From NCBI GenBank assembly GCA_037447605.1, contig CM074817.1, forward strand, positions 392,870-436,623: a stretch of 43,754 nt of DNA, read 5' to 3'. The position numbers and the translations under genes are program-made. Position 1 is the first letter of the stretch, and each line of letters begins with the position of its first letter. The stretch is from Zygnema circumcarinatum (taxonomy: Eukaryota; Streptophyta; Zygnematophyceae; Zygnematales; Zygnemataceae). Under the pieces are notes generated by a model that saw only the letters and a program-made list of their open reading frames with translations, searched no databases and was not told the DNA's origin. Below, one piece after another: positions 10,642-21,854 of this stretch.

Positions 10642-10715
10642 ATCTAGCTGTACGGACAAGCCAACTCTAACGACATGGCATCCCGCGATTTAAGGGGCCG
10701 ACCAGTTGGCGCCAG

Positions 10716-10752
10716 CCGGACCGGACCGGCGGGCACCGTCGGTCCGGTCCGG
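10716..10752. repeat. Perfect 13-bp inverted repeat (hairpin)
   Basis: CCGGACCGGACCG at 10716-10728 is the exact reverse complement of 10740-10752, with an 11-base loop. It lies upstream of the SINE-like tail at 10800-10890. A role as the element's 5' part is possible but unproven. Confidence 0.65.
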
Positions 10753-10799
10753 TCCTTGCAGGTGTGCATGTGCATGCATGTGCTCACGTTCTTACATTG

Positions 10800-10890
10800 G
10801 TGGTGACCGGCGGGCTCCTCGTGGTTCCCCATGCTGTTGTTTGTGTCCATGTACATTTGATGGCGTCGCCATCGTGAGATCGATGCCACT
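10800..10890 (+). mobile_element. SINE-like copy with LINE-type 3' hairpin tail
   Basis: This stretch (CTCGTGGTTCCCCATGCTG, then TGTCCATGTACATTTGATGG) ends in the inverted repeat GATGGC-GTC-GCCATC (10859-10873), CGTGAGATCGATGCCAC. It matches the two copies at the right end of the window and shares the hairpin tail of the retrotransposon at 8868-10155. The left end is uncertain. Confidence 0.6.
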
Positions 10891-11658
10891 TTACATTTCC
10901 ATTACATGCATGCTTGTGTCGAGAAAACTGTTTGGCTCGAAACGTAATAACATTTGCGCATTTAACATTTTACACTTCTGTATGTTCAGAACGGATAAAT
11001 TTCAGCCGCAGGATTGGCGCCGAGAAGCAACAAGACATGCTTGCATGCATGGCATGTTCTACACACCAAATCGCATGTCAGAGCCATCAGCACCAACAAA
11101 CAAAATAATTTAGATTATTTAAGTTGATAATCGATTCCATGTAGCCCTGAAAAAGAGAGTGTTCTCGCCTCCGATACCCCTCCCAGGGACTCATTCATAC
11201 ACATGAAGGGAAATTTCTAGTTGTACAGAATATTGTATTATCCGGTATAGGATCACAACTTTATGTTCTGCTGAGACGCAGTTCCATATATGGCCAGACG
11301 CCGCTTATTGCTGAGCGACCCAGATCCGAAGTTGGAAGTCTATGAGCGGATGGGCTGAGATGTGCGCTTACACAGTGCCCAATTCACTCGTAGACTGCCA
11401 ACCCAAGACTGGACCCCTCCAAGGACTGTACAGGCGGCGCCTCTCTGCATAGACACCCTCCAATCGAGGCTGCCTGCTTGCTTGCTCTCTCTGTCTATCT
11501 AAACTCCAACGCAAAGACCGTCCAAAAAACAAAAGAATCTCGGCCGCCGAATACGAAGCAAGAACCCATTTCGGTTCCGATGTCGATCCGAATGTACAGA
11601 ATGAATCACCGCGCAGCTTGTCACGCCGGTTTGGGTGCAGGACCACCTCTGCTCTTCT
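10891..11658. other. Stretch without a supported gene
   Basis: AT-rich sequence downstream of the kinase gene; part is likely the kinase 3' UTR. No coding frame with splice support is seen. Confidence 0.5.
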
Positions 11659-13792
11659 TCAAAATTGTGCCAAAATTTCGCTCGCCACAAGCTCATCCCA
11701 CAGCGTGGGTGACGACGACGACGAGCCGTGGTTGACCCAGTCAAGAAAGTCAAGGGGAGTGCGAGGACTCGACCCCGTGTTAGGGCTGCCGAAGTCCTGC
11801 TTCGCCTCCGTCTTTGAAGATGGCTCGCATGCCTTCCTCAGAGACAGTTCCGCTAATAGACTCATCTCGAGGTCCAAGCCATGGCCGCCATTCTCAAGGA
11901 GCCCTGCTTGCGCCATAAAATTTGCCGTTTCTGAAGATGTGAAAGCCGGAATCGGGATTGCAGGCGCAAAGACTGGTGCCAGCATCTGCATGGCTTCCGC
12001 AGATAGCGAATGGTCTTGAGCAGTATCAAAGGTGAAAGGGTAGGTAGTAGGAGGCTGGAATGAGAGAGCGTAGGGGCTGGGAGGCGAGAGAGGAGCCATG
12101 GGAGGGAGAGGTGAAGGGAGGCTGGCTGTCGAAATGCCGAGAGCAGCCATCTCCATAGCTGCTTGCTGCGCTGCCAGGTGGCAGCCTGTGGTTGATGCCG
12201 GAAGGGCCGCCAAAAGGAGGTCGGGAAAGTGGTTGAGCAGCCATGGATGATGGAGGACTTGGGCTGCCGTGGGCCGTCGATTTGCGTCCAGGTCAAGCAT
12301 CCAACGGATGAGATCGATCGCCTCCGAGGACACGCCTTTCCAGAGAGGATGTGAAAAGTCTATGTGCCCCACCTCGATAGCTTTCAGAGTTTCCATGTCC
12401 GTTTCTCCGCAAAACGGAGCGGACCCGCATAGAAGAATGTAAAGGATGACCCCCAACGACCAGACGTCCGCCGTGTGGCCGTAGCTTCCCCTCAAAACTT
12501 CAGGCGCTAAGTACAGAGGGGACCCTGCTAGCCCCTGAGCCGTCTGCTCAGGCCCCAAAAATAGAGCCAACCCAAAATCAGCTAATTTTACGTGGGGTTT
12601 GCAGCTGGGGCAAGCACAGCCGCGGCCGAACACTCTCTCGAACTCGCTTGAAGAGGAAAGGTTTCCCTCTTGACTCGTGAAGCAGCAGGGCTCCGCCTCC
12701 CCCCCCTTCCATTTCCTAGAAAGCAAAATGTTCTCCGGCTTCAAGTCGCGGTGCATCACTCCTTGGGCGTGGCAGAAGGAGATGACTTCTGCGAGCTGGC
12801 GGAAAATGTCAGCCGCTTGCGACTCAGTGAAGCGTCCCTTCTGGTTTATTAAATCGAATAGTTCTCCGCCTTCACATCTCTCCATGACCAAGTGAACGTG
12901 TGAGGCATCCTCAAAAATCGCCCTTAAATTCACAACATTTTCGTGGGCCGAGACGCGCTGCATAATTGCAATTTCTCTTCGGATGTCCTCTTTCTCTTCC
13001 CTGGAGCGCAGAATAAGCACAAGCGTAAGGTCAGTTTAAACGTTTGATATGAAACGCAACGAATCTTTGTGAAAGAAAAGGAAAGAACAACTCTCAAAGT
13101 AAGCAAAAAAAGGAAAACCTTGTTAAAACCAAAAGGAAAGTTAAGAAAGAAAGTTGACTCATTTGTCTGCTCTCAGCTCACATAACAGACCGCCCTTCAA
13201 AACCTCCGCAAACTTCCTCCCCGTACTCTCCTCACCCACCTCCCATTCCCTCCCACCCTCCCTCTCCCTACTAGCTGCTGCTCCACTCTCCCTCCAGCCT
13301 ACCCCCCTTCCCCCCACTTCTACACACCCCTCCCCCAACTCTCTCTCACCTTCCTGCCCTTACTCGCCCCTCTCCTTCCCTCCCCTCCCCTCCCTCCCTC
13401 CCTCCCTCTCCTCCCTCGCTTCCCCGCGGCGCGTGGCCTTACCAGGAGGCCATGCAGCGCTTGGCGAGGGACTTGCAGGCGAGGCGCGCCCCCGTGGCGC
13501 GGTCCGTGCAGGCACGCACCACACCGAAGTGCCCGCGCCCAATCTCTGCCTCCATGGCGTAGAACGCCGCCACAGACCCCGTCGGGCTCGGCAGGACGTC
13601 GCCGCCGCCGTAGCTCTCCGCCTCCGCCTTTCGCAGAGCGCTCCTCACAAGGTGCCGAGGGGCGAGCCCGCACTCGGGAGCAGCTCGCCGGGGGACACGT
13701 GGCGGAACTGGGCGCTTGCTGGCTCCTGCACACTCCATTGCTTCCACCTCCGCAGCCAACCTTTTGTGGGTGACCGGCATGTCTCTCCTCAC
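11659..13792 (-). CDS. PEPKR2/CDPK-related Ser/Thr protein kinase without EF hands
   Basis: Two exons, 13443-13792 and 11659-13000, are joined through donor TG|GTAAGG and acceptor CTCCAG| and give 563 residues. The join restores the expected CMASWEEKEDIRREIAIM after ACKSLAKR. Visible kinase motifs are: glycine loop GRGHFG (85-90), catalytic Lys107, Glu in the RREI helix, HRDLKPEN (200-207), DFG (258-260), AGSPLYLAPEV, and DVWSLGVILYILL. The order and wording are closest, from memory, to plant PEPKR2 (a relative of phosphoenolpyruvate carboxylase kinases and CDPKs). No calcium-binding EF hands follow. The C-terminal roughly 170 residues are Pro/Ser-rich and unrecognised. An insert of about 40 residues (about 212-252) with Cys-rich CACPSC sits between catalytic loop and DFG. 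Function is inferred as cytosolic signalling. Confidence 0.85.
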
Positions 13793-13880
13793 ATGCCCCT
13801 CCTCTCTCTCTCTCTTCCACCCCCTCTGTCACTCTCTCTCTCTCTCTTTGTGTGTTCCTCTCTCTCCTTTTCTCCCCCTC
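13793..13880. repeat. CT-rich tract upstream of the kinase start
   Basis: CTCTCT-rich microsatellite DNA directly upstream of the kinase ATG, probably in its 5' UTR or promoter (GA-rich on the transcribed strand). Confidence 0.6.
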
Positions 13881-13974
13881 TCCCCTGCTCCAGCCTGCCT
13901 ATGCCACAGGAGCGCGTGCCCTTAGAAATAAGCGCCGGCAGAATTTGGACCCAAAGCCGCCCACCAGGCGGGCA

Positions 13975-14026
13975 GGCCGTACGGCCGTACGTGCTCGTGA
14001 GGGCAGCGCGGCCGTACGGCCGTACG
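13975..14026. repeat. Two direct copies of a 17-bp CGTACG palindromic unit
   Basis: GGCCGTACGGCCGTACG occurs at 13975-13991 and again at 14010-14026, 35 bp apart start to start. Each contains overlapping CCGTACGG/CGTACG palindromes. It is about 200 bp upstream of the kinase start codon. A protein-binding role is possible but not shown. Confidence 0.7.
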
Positions 14027-16470
14027 CATGGACGGCCACCTGGCCAGGGTGAAACCGCTCGAGGCCTCCGCCAATGAGCGTGCGCCACCTCCCCCTGCGG
14101 ATCCGCCCATAGGGAATATCGACGGCGGTGGGTGACGACTTGCGGGCGGTCCGGCGCGTAAAGAGGCGACGCGTGTCAGGGGAAACTTTGTCGTTTATAA
14201 GTTTGTCGTATTAAAGGGTAAGATCGTGCACGTGGCGGGGTGCTAGGGCGGAACCAGGCTGGCAGCTCGCTACAGGTCGGAGCGGATTTTACGGCGGGAA
14301 GGACGGGCGGGGGTTGGACCGGAGCGGGGGGGAGGAAACGTTGGGAGGAGGTTTCTGGGAAGGTGCGAGGCGTACGAACGTACGAAAGAGTAATTCAGTT
14401 TTGTCTCAAGAGTGCCGACGAGTCCTGGGCGGCGACTTTCGGGCGGGCGGGAGGAGGACGTTGCAGATGGACGGTTGAGATGGGACGTGCACGAGGATCG
14501 ACGGCGTAGGGGGGGGAAAGAGCGGCGGACACGTGGGGGAGTGCGACGTGGCGGTATGGGAGGCGTCGGGGGAGCGGTCCGCCAATCGCGTGCGAACGGG
14601 CGCGTGAGCTGGAACGTGGGCGGGGTGTCGTTTTGCGGGCAGGCTGGCCGGCGCGCGTCGGTTGCGGGAGGGCCTGGTCGGTGGACCGGCTGTTGCGCAA
14701 TAAAAGACAAAATGATGACTTGGCGGGCGCGCGGACGAAGACACGCGGCGTGCCGCCTGGCGTAACGGCGACGTCAAGGCGGCGGAAAGACCGGGGAGGG
14801 GCGGGCGGCGCGGGGCCCACCGGGGGCCCGCTGGGTGGCACGTGCCACGCCGTACGAACGGCTGTCGGTGGATCCGTCCGCCTCCGCTCGGCGAAGGCTA
14901 CAGTCGAAAGCCGGCGCCGACGTGGAAAGTACGGGGCGGCGCGCGGTTGACTGGGCGGTCAAATGGGAGGGAAGTCGTACGGAAGCACCGGTTAATGGCG
15001 TCACTGTTTTGGCTCGTAGTGAGCTGGCGATGGGCTTCCCAGCAGGTGCGCCTTGACTCGTTTTGTTCAGCGGAAATTCAGAGTTCGATCCCTGAAAATA
15101 GGCCGCGATATTGTACGCAAAAAATATCGCAGAATTATATTCATTTTTTGAATTAATTCGTTAGAACGGACCTGCAGAACAGCGACAGCTGGCGGGTCAA
15201 ATCTTCGCCGTCCCACAAAAGACGAGCTTTGGTACGGTCTGTTCGGTCGCTTGCAAACACTGTGTGTACGGAAACCGGAAATATAGCGTAGAACCGAACA
15301 GGTTGAGAAATTGTGAAACGAGTTTGCTTCATTTCTCGATTTTCAATCCGATTTTTGTAAGAAAGCGAAACGTTCAAAAAACAAGTTCAAAGACTCAATA
15401 TGTTCGGTCGCATGTGTTGATTCCAATATTTGCCACGTTGGTCCTGTGCGATTCGAGGGATTCGGTGAACCCGGGCTTCATTTCTGCCGTACGACTCTTC
15501 CCGCGAGCCGATCTACATTTTCTGTACGGACTTCCGAGTCCACGCGCAATATGATCCACCAAACTTTCATTGTTGATCGGTGGACCCAGGAAAAACTCAA
15601 AAAGTGAACACGAACGATATTTAAATTGTTCGATATTTCAACTGGTTCTCCCAAAATAAATGTATCGAGAAAAAAATAGAAATTCATTTCTCATTTTTCA
15701 AATTAATCGTATTCACAAATATGGGGTTATTTTTGAGAAAATGGTTTCGAATTTTACTCCTTTACTGGTCAAAAACGTTAATTTCTTTTTTTCTCAACCT
15801 GTTCGGCATTTACGGTGACGCCGGATGCGTCCAAAATTATTTTGGCTAATCTGCCCTGCCTGGGCGGCAAAACCGAACCGATGTGGGGATCCTGCCAAGC
15901 GACCGCCCGCCTGGCCACCAGGGCGGCAGTGGATTTTCCTCTACAGATCCGCCTGATCGAATTCAATATGCGACGGCTGCACTCAGACCGCCGACAATCT
16001 GTCCGTACGTGCAGCCCCGGGCGTGCGGCACCATTCGTATATATGTTTGTCGTTTATGCCTCGGTAACCAGGTGACCCTTTGGTAGTGCTCTCCGCCGGT
16101 CAGTAGCCGCCAGCTGGCCACCGTGACAATAGGGACTCTGATACGACAAATTTTGGACGACGGCAGAACCTTCGCAACCTGCCGGCAGCGGTCAACTGCG
16201 CTGCGGCCAATGGCCACGTGCCAGTCTCCTACACGACAAAACTGAGCGCGCCGCAGCTCGAGGCAGCCGGCCACGCTTCTCAATTGTTACGGGGGGCAAT
16301 GATAGAATGGCCACGTGGATGTTTCTGGATGGCTGCACCAAGTCAATACACGTGCGGGAGGCCTAAGGCTAAGACTCGTCGTGCTGGCGCGCAGCGATAG
16401 CTGGCATTGGCCAGTGGGATTTGCCACGTGGCAGGCGCGAGCCACTGGGCACTGGGCCGACGCAACCAGC
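14027..16470. other. GC-rich then AT-rich intergenic DNA
   Basis: From 14.0 to 15.0 kb the DNA is very GC-rich and open in nearly all six frames, which reflects composition and not genes. From 15.1 to 15.8 kb it is AT-rich. From 15.8 kb it holds scattered CACGTG sites (about 16215, 16311 and 16431). No gene, tRNA or splice-consistent chain was found. Confidence 0.5.
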
Positions 16471-16473
16471 GTT

Positions 16474-16790
16474 GGAATTTCATTCCAGTGGCATTCCTGG
16501 GATGACTTCGATGACCCGATCGGCCGTGCTACTGTGAGCGTAACTTTGGACAGTTCCATGTGAGGTTTTACCGTGCAGGAAATTTTCCTTTAAGTGGCAT
16601 TCCGCACATGGATCCGATTGGCCGTCACACTGTAAGCGTAACTGTGGACAGTGCCATGTGATTTTTCCCGTACAGGACAATTCCATTCGTGGCATTCCGC
16701 ACATGGAAAGGCTCCAAGGACCCGAGCGGCCGTGCTACTGTGAGCGTAACTGTGGATAGTTCCATGTGAGGGTTGTCGTGCAAGAGCGCG
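16474..16790 (+). repeat. Tandem repeat, about 98-108 bp unit, three copies
   Basis: Units start at about 16513, 16611 and 16719, each with GACCCGATCGGCCGTGCTAC-like sequence, then TGTGAGCGTAACTGTGGACA, TTCCATGTGA and a GTGGCATTCCGCACATGG-like join. A partial unit precedes them from about 16474. Spacing is 98 and 108 bp, with diverged copies. The open frame across it on the minus strand is probably a by-product. Confidence 0.75.
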
Positions 16791-17687
16791 CCCAGTGTGG
16801 TGTTGCAACGACAGCACCCCCACACGTTCCCAACAACTGTAACTTTGAAACACATAGAACGCATCCCTCATACAGAGAAAACTGCGCGTTATATTCCATT
16901 TGGCGCGCTTTGCAAGCTCGATCCGCGGCGTGCATGGACCGGCGGTTCGCCTCCCACCTCGGCTTTTCGGCTTCCGCCGGCCCCGATTGGGAGGCTCTAC
17001 AAGGCCGAGGCCCTGCCTGTAGCCGCGCCTTCATACTGGGGATTTCCTTTCCGCGCACGCGTGCACCCTCGCTCAACATATCGGCCAGTAAGCTTTGAGG
17101 CGCAAGAGATAAAGATCGTGAAAGCGGCCAAAATGTAAGGATGGAGCGAAAGGTCTATCTCATATTCTAACTCTTATAACAATTACCCCTACCTTGTAAC
17201 CCCAGCATGGTCGATAATCATGACAAGGCTAGGAATTCCGTAAACAATTAGTCGAACGATGGTCCTATCCTTGCATGACAATTCAACCACAAGTTCTAAA
17301 ACTCTTCGAAAGGGTTTTCAGGTTTGCAAGGTAATGGTGTTGTAAGACATGACTTGAAATGAAAGTCCAATCGTTGATCCGAGTGGGAGGCAAGCCATGG
17401 TGGATCAAGTGCATGGTATGGCATTTGGTGTTCATTTTGAGCAAGTAAGCCCTGAAGCCCTTCCCTTATCTTTTTCCTTGACGAAAAAAAATGTCACTCT
17501 CCTACCTCCCGTTCTCTGTATTCTCACTCAACTCCTCCCCACGTCCTCTCCACCCTTCCACCCTTCCCTCTGTATTTCAAAAATGATTTTAGATAACTGT
17601 TGACGGTTTGAAGATGTTGGGGTTGGCGACATAAATCGTCGCAATGCAATACAGTTTTCTTGAAATAATATGAAGACCGATTTGCAG
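16791..17687. other. Stretch without a resolved gene
   Basis: This should contain the promoter and first exon(s) of the EGF-like gene that follows. I could not identify an exon encoding a signal peptide with the required phase. Confidence 0.4.
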
Positions 17688-19863
17688 TCGCTGATCCACT
17701 CGTAGGCTTTGCAGCGGCAGTGACCTTCACCGCTCAGCAGCCGGAGAAGCCCTGCTCGCTTCAGATATCCCCAGCTGCCTTCCAGGATTTGTGAGTTTCC
17801 TTCATCATATAAGGATTGCAGCAATCGCTAGCCAGTGCTTTGCTTGTCCTCGTATGGTGATACCAGGCTCTGTGCCTCAACACGCAAAAGTTGTACATAT
17901 AACTTCATACTGGCGATCTCCCCCTCCCCCGCCCGCTTTTCTCTCAATCCACCTCCCTCTTTCTCCACTCTCCCTCTCTCACTCTCTTTCCCTTTCTCCT
18001 CTTCCCGTCCTCTCAAAATGTCTCTTCTCAAATTCCTAACTCTATGTACAGTTCTTTCTGCACCCTCTTGCCCTCCTTTTCTTCTCACTCTCCCTCCCAT
18101 TCCCCCCCTCCATCCCTCCACGCTGGAGTACAGATTTGTGCGCCGGATAATGGTGACCCCCCCCCTTCTAGCAGCCTTCCATCTTCTCCTTATGGCTCCT
18201 CGCCCTCGCCACCGGCTCGACTAACGCCCGACTGCAGCGGTCATGGAACTCCTGCAAGTGATGGCCAGGTGCTTTAAGTAGCCTGATTGCACAGTCCTTC
18301 GATTTTTTTTTTTCAATGCGATATGCATCAATTCAACAGCATTACATCACAGAGAAAATCAACTTCAAGGTCTACTTGAGCTAGTTCCACTTTCCCATAA
18401 TATAATTCCATCGAATATGATTTTGGAGTTTGGCGCCGTTCTAACACAGCACACCACTTGAGTTCACATGCTTTCTCTCTCTCTCTCCCTCTCTCTCTCC
18501 CACCTCAGACCCTCTCTCTACCTCCTGCCATTGTCAGGAGACTAACATCTCTGCATGCATAGTGGCAGACCTGCATTTGTGACGCTGGATGGAAGTCAGT
18601 TCAGTCTACAAACACCGGAATCTTTTGCAATGGACTCAGTAGCAACAAAACCGAAGTTGCCCCTCCACCCCCTCCTCGTCCGATAGGAGACGGCACGCCA
18701 ACACTTGTGCAAGACCCACCGTCTGCAAGTTTACCCCAAGCTGCAGTGAGTTGATACTGTTTCTGCTTCCGTCCTCTGACACTTGAAAAGCATGTACGTT
18801 GTTCAAGACTATTTTTTAGCAAAATAGCACCAAAAAACCAGTAGGATGCTGCTCAGATTCATGCCCCGCAGTGGAATGGTTCAAATGGTTATCGTCCTCT
18901 ATACGCCCTTTCATTCGTTCTTTGCGATTTACTGTCCCCAACTGCTTTCTCCCTCTCTCCCACTTCCTCCCTCCCTCTCTTCGTCCAGTCAGTAGGTCAC
19001 CCACCGTCGGTGCACGATGGAAGACATCGGATAACAGTGCAGATGTTGTCTCTCATCAGTGCGAGTATTGTGCTGCTGCTCCCAAACATGCAGAAGTGGG
19101 GCATATCCGCCGGAGCGGTAGCCATCGCCGTCCTCCTCTGTTTCTGCTGCTGTCGCCGCTTTTGCTGGAGAAAAAAATCGTCGGCGGAGTCCTCCACATG
19201 CGCACCCTGGCCAGAGGTGAGATCCCAAAAGCAAAAAAAAAGGGTTTTTAGGTAATGGCGAGCGGAATGTTGACCTCGCTCTCTCGCCCCCCACACTTTG
19301 TAAGATAGATGAGCAACAGTAGCTCTGGAAGGAATGCAAAACTCTACCTCGCCACAATGCAGACTGTTCCATCCTCATGATAGCTTCTCCCTGCACGCGA
19401 CTGACATTTCCCGCCTTACATTTGAAGGGGATGGCTACCAAGCAAAAGAAATGAGGAATTTATATTGGCTTTGCCCTGTGGCTCATATCTGCGGATGTTG
19501 CGTCTTTCGCCGTTGATTAAACAGAACCAAAGAGGATCCGTTGGCAGTCCTGGCTCGGTCCCAAACGGTGCCCCAATGGTTATCTTTGTGCCCGTTCAAG
19601 GGGAGCAGGTGGGTCCCAACGCGTACATAGAAACGCCCTCGAGCCCGGCATACTCCCACAATGCTCTGCCTCAATCAAGCAATGCGGGAAACGGTGACAG
19701 GGAACCGCCTTATTTCTTGACTCTCAACTTGGAATCTCCACAAGCACTGGGGGAGCCCACTTGCTTTACGCAAGAGGGCTCCAGGCTGCGAAGTGCCACC
19801 GCTGGCAGCTACATGCTCGCCGACGCAAACACTACAAGGGGGCGGCGCTTCACGGTCCTCTGA
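17688..19863 (+). CDS. EGF-like single-pass membrane protein (5' end unresolved)
   Basis: Exons 18569-18745, 18989-19216 and 19525-19863 follow an exon ending at 18268, all joined in phase 0. An upstream chain 17688-17790 plus 18052-18268 is also phase-consistent; alternatively that second exon starts at 18134. Across one junction runs an EGF-like unit: DCSGHGTPASDGQ then TCICDAGWKSVQ, ending FCNG. A Pro-rich linker comes next. Then there is one membrane segment (GISAGAVAIAVLLCF) ending in Cys and basic residues (CCCRRFCWRKK), the typical inner border. The cytosolic tail of about 130 residues is Ser/Pro/Asn-rich and ends at 19863. It is probably a cell-surface protein with the EGF part outside. 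No kinase domain is present. The signal peptide and true start were not found. Confidence 0.5.
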
Positions 19864-20356
19864 GAGAGAAATCGACAGCTCTTTACTTCAAGGGGATGAT
19901 TAGACAAAGTTGAAAGTTGTAACTTAAAGCTTTTTAGGAATGATGATCCACTCATTATTGCACCGTTAAGAACAACAAGCAACAAGCAAGAAAGGACCAT
20001 TCGGACATAGCCACAATAATGCCAACCACGCTGCTACAGACCCTGTTTAGGCGATTGCACCTGCTTTAGAATCTGGTGATTGAACACAGTAGAAAAAAAA
20101 GCTATTGTTAATTGCTTGAGACATTGCCTTGATATGACACTACTAGTCTCACAACCTTTTCTTTTTCGTTTTTTCCCATTGGGGCATTTCCATATTGCAC
20201 TTCACTTTTGCACTTGCTAAGCTTTGAAATCGATGGAACAGGTTGAAAATCGAAGAATACAGTGTCAAAACGAAAGAAGTGACAAAAAAATATTCACGGA
20301 ATAATAAGAGGTGGGATACGTAGACAATCTGCTTTCTTGAAATGAGAGTACAATAA

Positions 20357-21854
20357 TCAACCTTTCATAAACTTTCGTGCATGGGCATGGACAGGGGCAG
20401 GGGCAGGGGCAGGGGCTTCAGCAGCAGGTGAATTTGCGTTCTGTGTTTGGGAATTGGACTGTTCCACGGTTGCACCCGCAGCGACATTGCTCGCAACTTG
20501 ATTGACATCCTGCTCCTGGTTAACGACCTGGCCCACGTTCTTATCTGGAAGGACAGTGCTGCTTGCGGGGAAGCTACGCAGCTCTCGTTCACTTGCTCTT
20601 TGCTGACGATTCGGAGTACAATGGGATTCTTCGTCGTACCGCGGGGGTGCATCAGATTTGATGGCTTGGAAGCATGCGGTCTCCTCAATCCCTTCCACCT
20701 GCAATGGGTTTTCAGAGCACATCAGTCCAAACATGACGAGATGCCGTAGTTGCATACACATACTGTGTACTTACATCGACATGAATATGCACATACATTA
20801 CAATATTGCAACTGACAAGTTCAAGATCTTTGATTGGGGAATCCGACATGAAGCTACCCTATACGAGGAACAAGACTGAACAACGCGGGGATGCAGGTTG
20901 CAGAAATACTGGTGTTCCAAATACTGGAGGTCATTCCTTTACAGCAAATGTGCACTACTTACAGAAAGGAGGTCCCCCAAGACGGATGTTGACGCTTGAA
21001 AGCAGAGACACCAGCCATTTCTTGATGTCCGAACTGCATCCTGTATCTCCCAAACATGTTGTACATCGGTTGTCAGAGCCAAATTGCACTCGGAGGGCAA
21101 AGCACCACTTCTGAAAAATTAACAAATTTGCGAGAAGCCATTGGATTGCCTGAAAGTAGGGCCAGGATGACCGACGTCAAGTAAAAAACCGTCAAAATTC
21201 AGATGCTGGTATCATGAAACCAGCGAGTGACAACTGCGACTCTGCTACCACGATGCAGGAAATGGGTCAGAACCTAAACATAGTCGCAGATCCCACCTCA
21301 AGCTGAGAAGAAAACGGGAATTTGGCCTGAAAGGCGAAGTGTTCAGTGTCACAGGGTCCATTCACCATTGAGCTATTTGTCCTGAAAACATCCTCCTCAT
21401 TCAACCCAGTGAGTATTAGCCCAAACTGCAACCCGTCATCGACGGGTTGCACCCTAGTTGCAACTGAATAGCAGTACGAGACTAGCAAGTTTACTCTGCA
21501 TCACACAGTTGCTATATAGTATTTTTTTCCACTTTCAAAATTCTCAAACAATGTGGTGGCGCTTAGCAGTAGCAGAAACCCTCCACACCGATCATTTTCA
21601 CTAATCCGTCTATAGCATTCCAGAACAGATGATCACCTGAAAAGTGAGAGCTCGGTCCACAGTTCTGGTTGGGGCTGATGGGTACACAGATGAATCTTTG
21701 CCCTTAGAGCCTTACTGTTCTGAGGAGCACTGTTCAATGGCCGGCGGAAGCGGAGGCTGGCTGACGCCGCGTCCAGAATTTCAATATCCATATTCAGTGA
21801 CTCGAGCAGGAGAGCTGCAATGGCGACCCAGAGTGCCAAAGAAAGCTGGTTCAT
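20357..21854 (-). CDS. Unrecognised probably secreted protein, paralogue A
   Basis: Exons 21637-21854, 21297-21453 and 20357-20698 (donors CAG|GTGATC and GAG|GTGGGA; intron phases 2 and 0) give 238 residues. The N-terminus is hydrophobic (LSLALWVAIAALLLE) and could act as a signal. The last exon carries a Gln/Asn-rich segment, NVGQVVNQEQDVNQ then VEQSNSQTQN, and ends in an Ala-Pro repeat and a basic tail. Order, intron phases and the Gln/Asn motif match the gene at 23860-26101, so the two are tandem duplicates. By comparison with B, an upstream signal-peptide exon may have been missed. Its 3' end faces the EGF-like gene. Confidence 0.5.

Noticed and set aside
14240-15000. Many overlapping open frames of 90-150 codons
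   Set aside because: GC-rich composition removes stop codons in all six frames. The translations are Arg/Gly/Pro-rich with no splice-consistent chain or family motif.
15075-15105. TTCGATCCC reminiscent of a tRNA T-loop
   Set aside because: No matching acceptor stem, D-arm or anticodon arm could be assembled around it.
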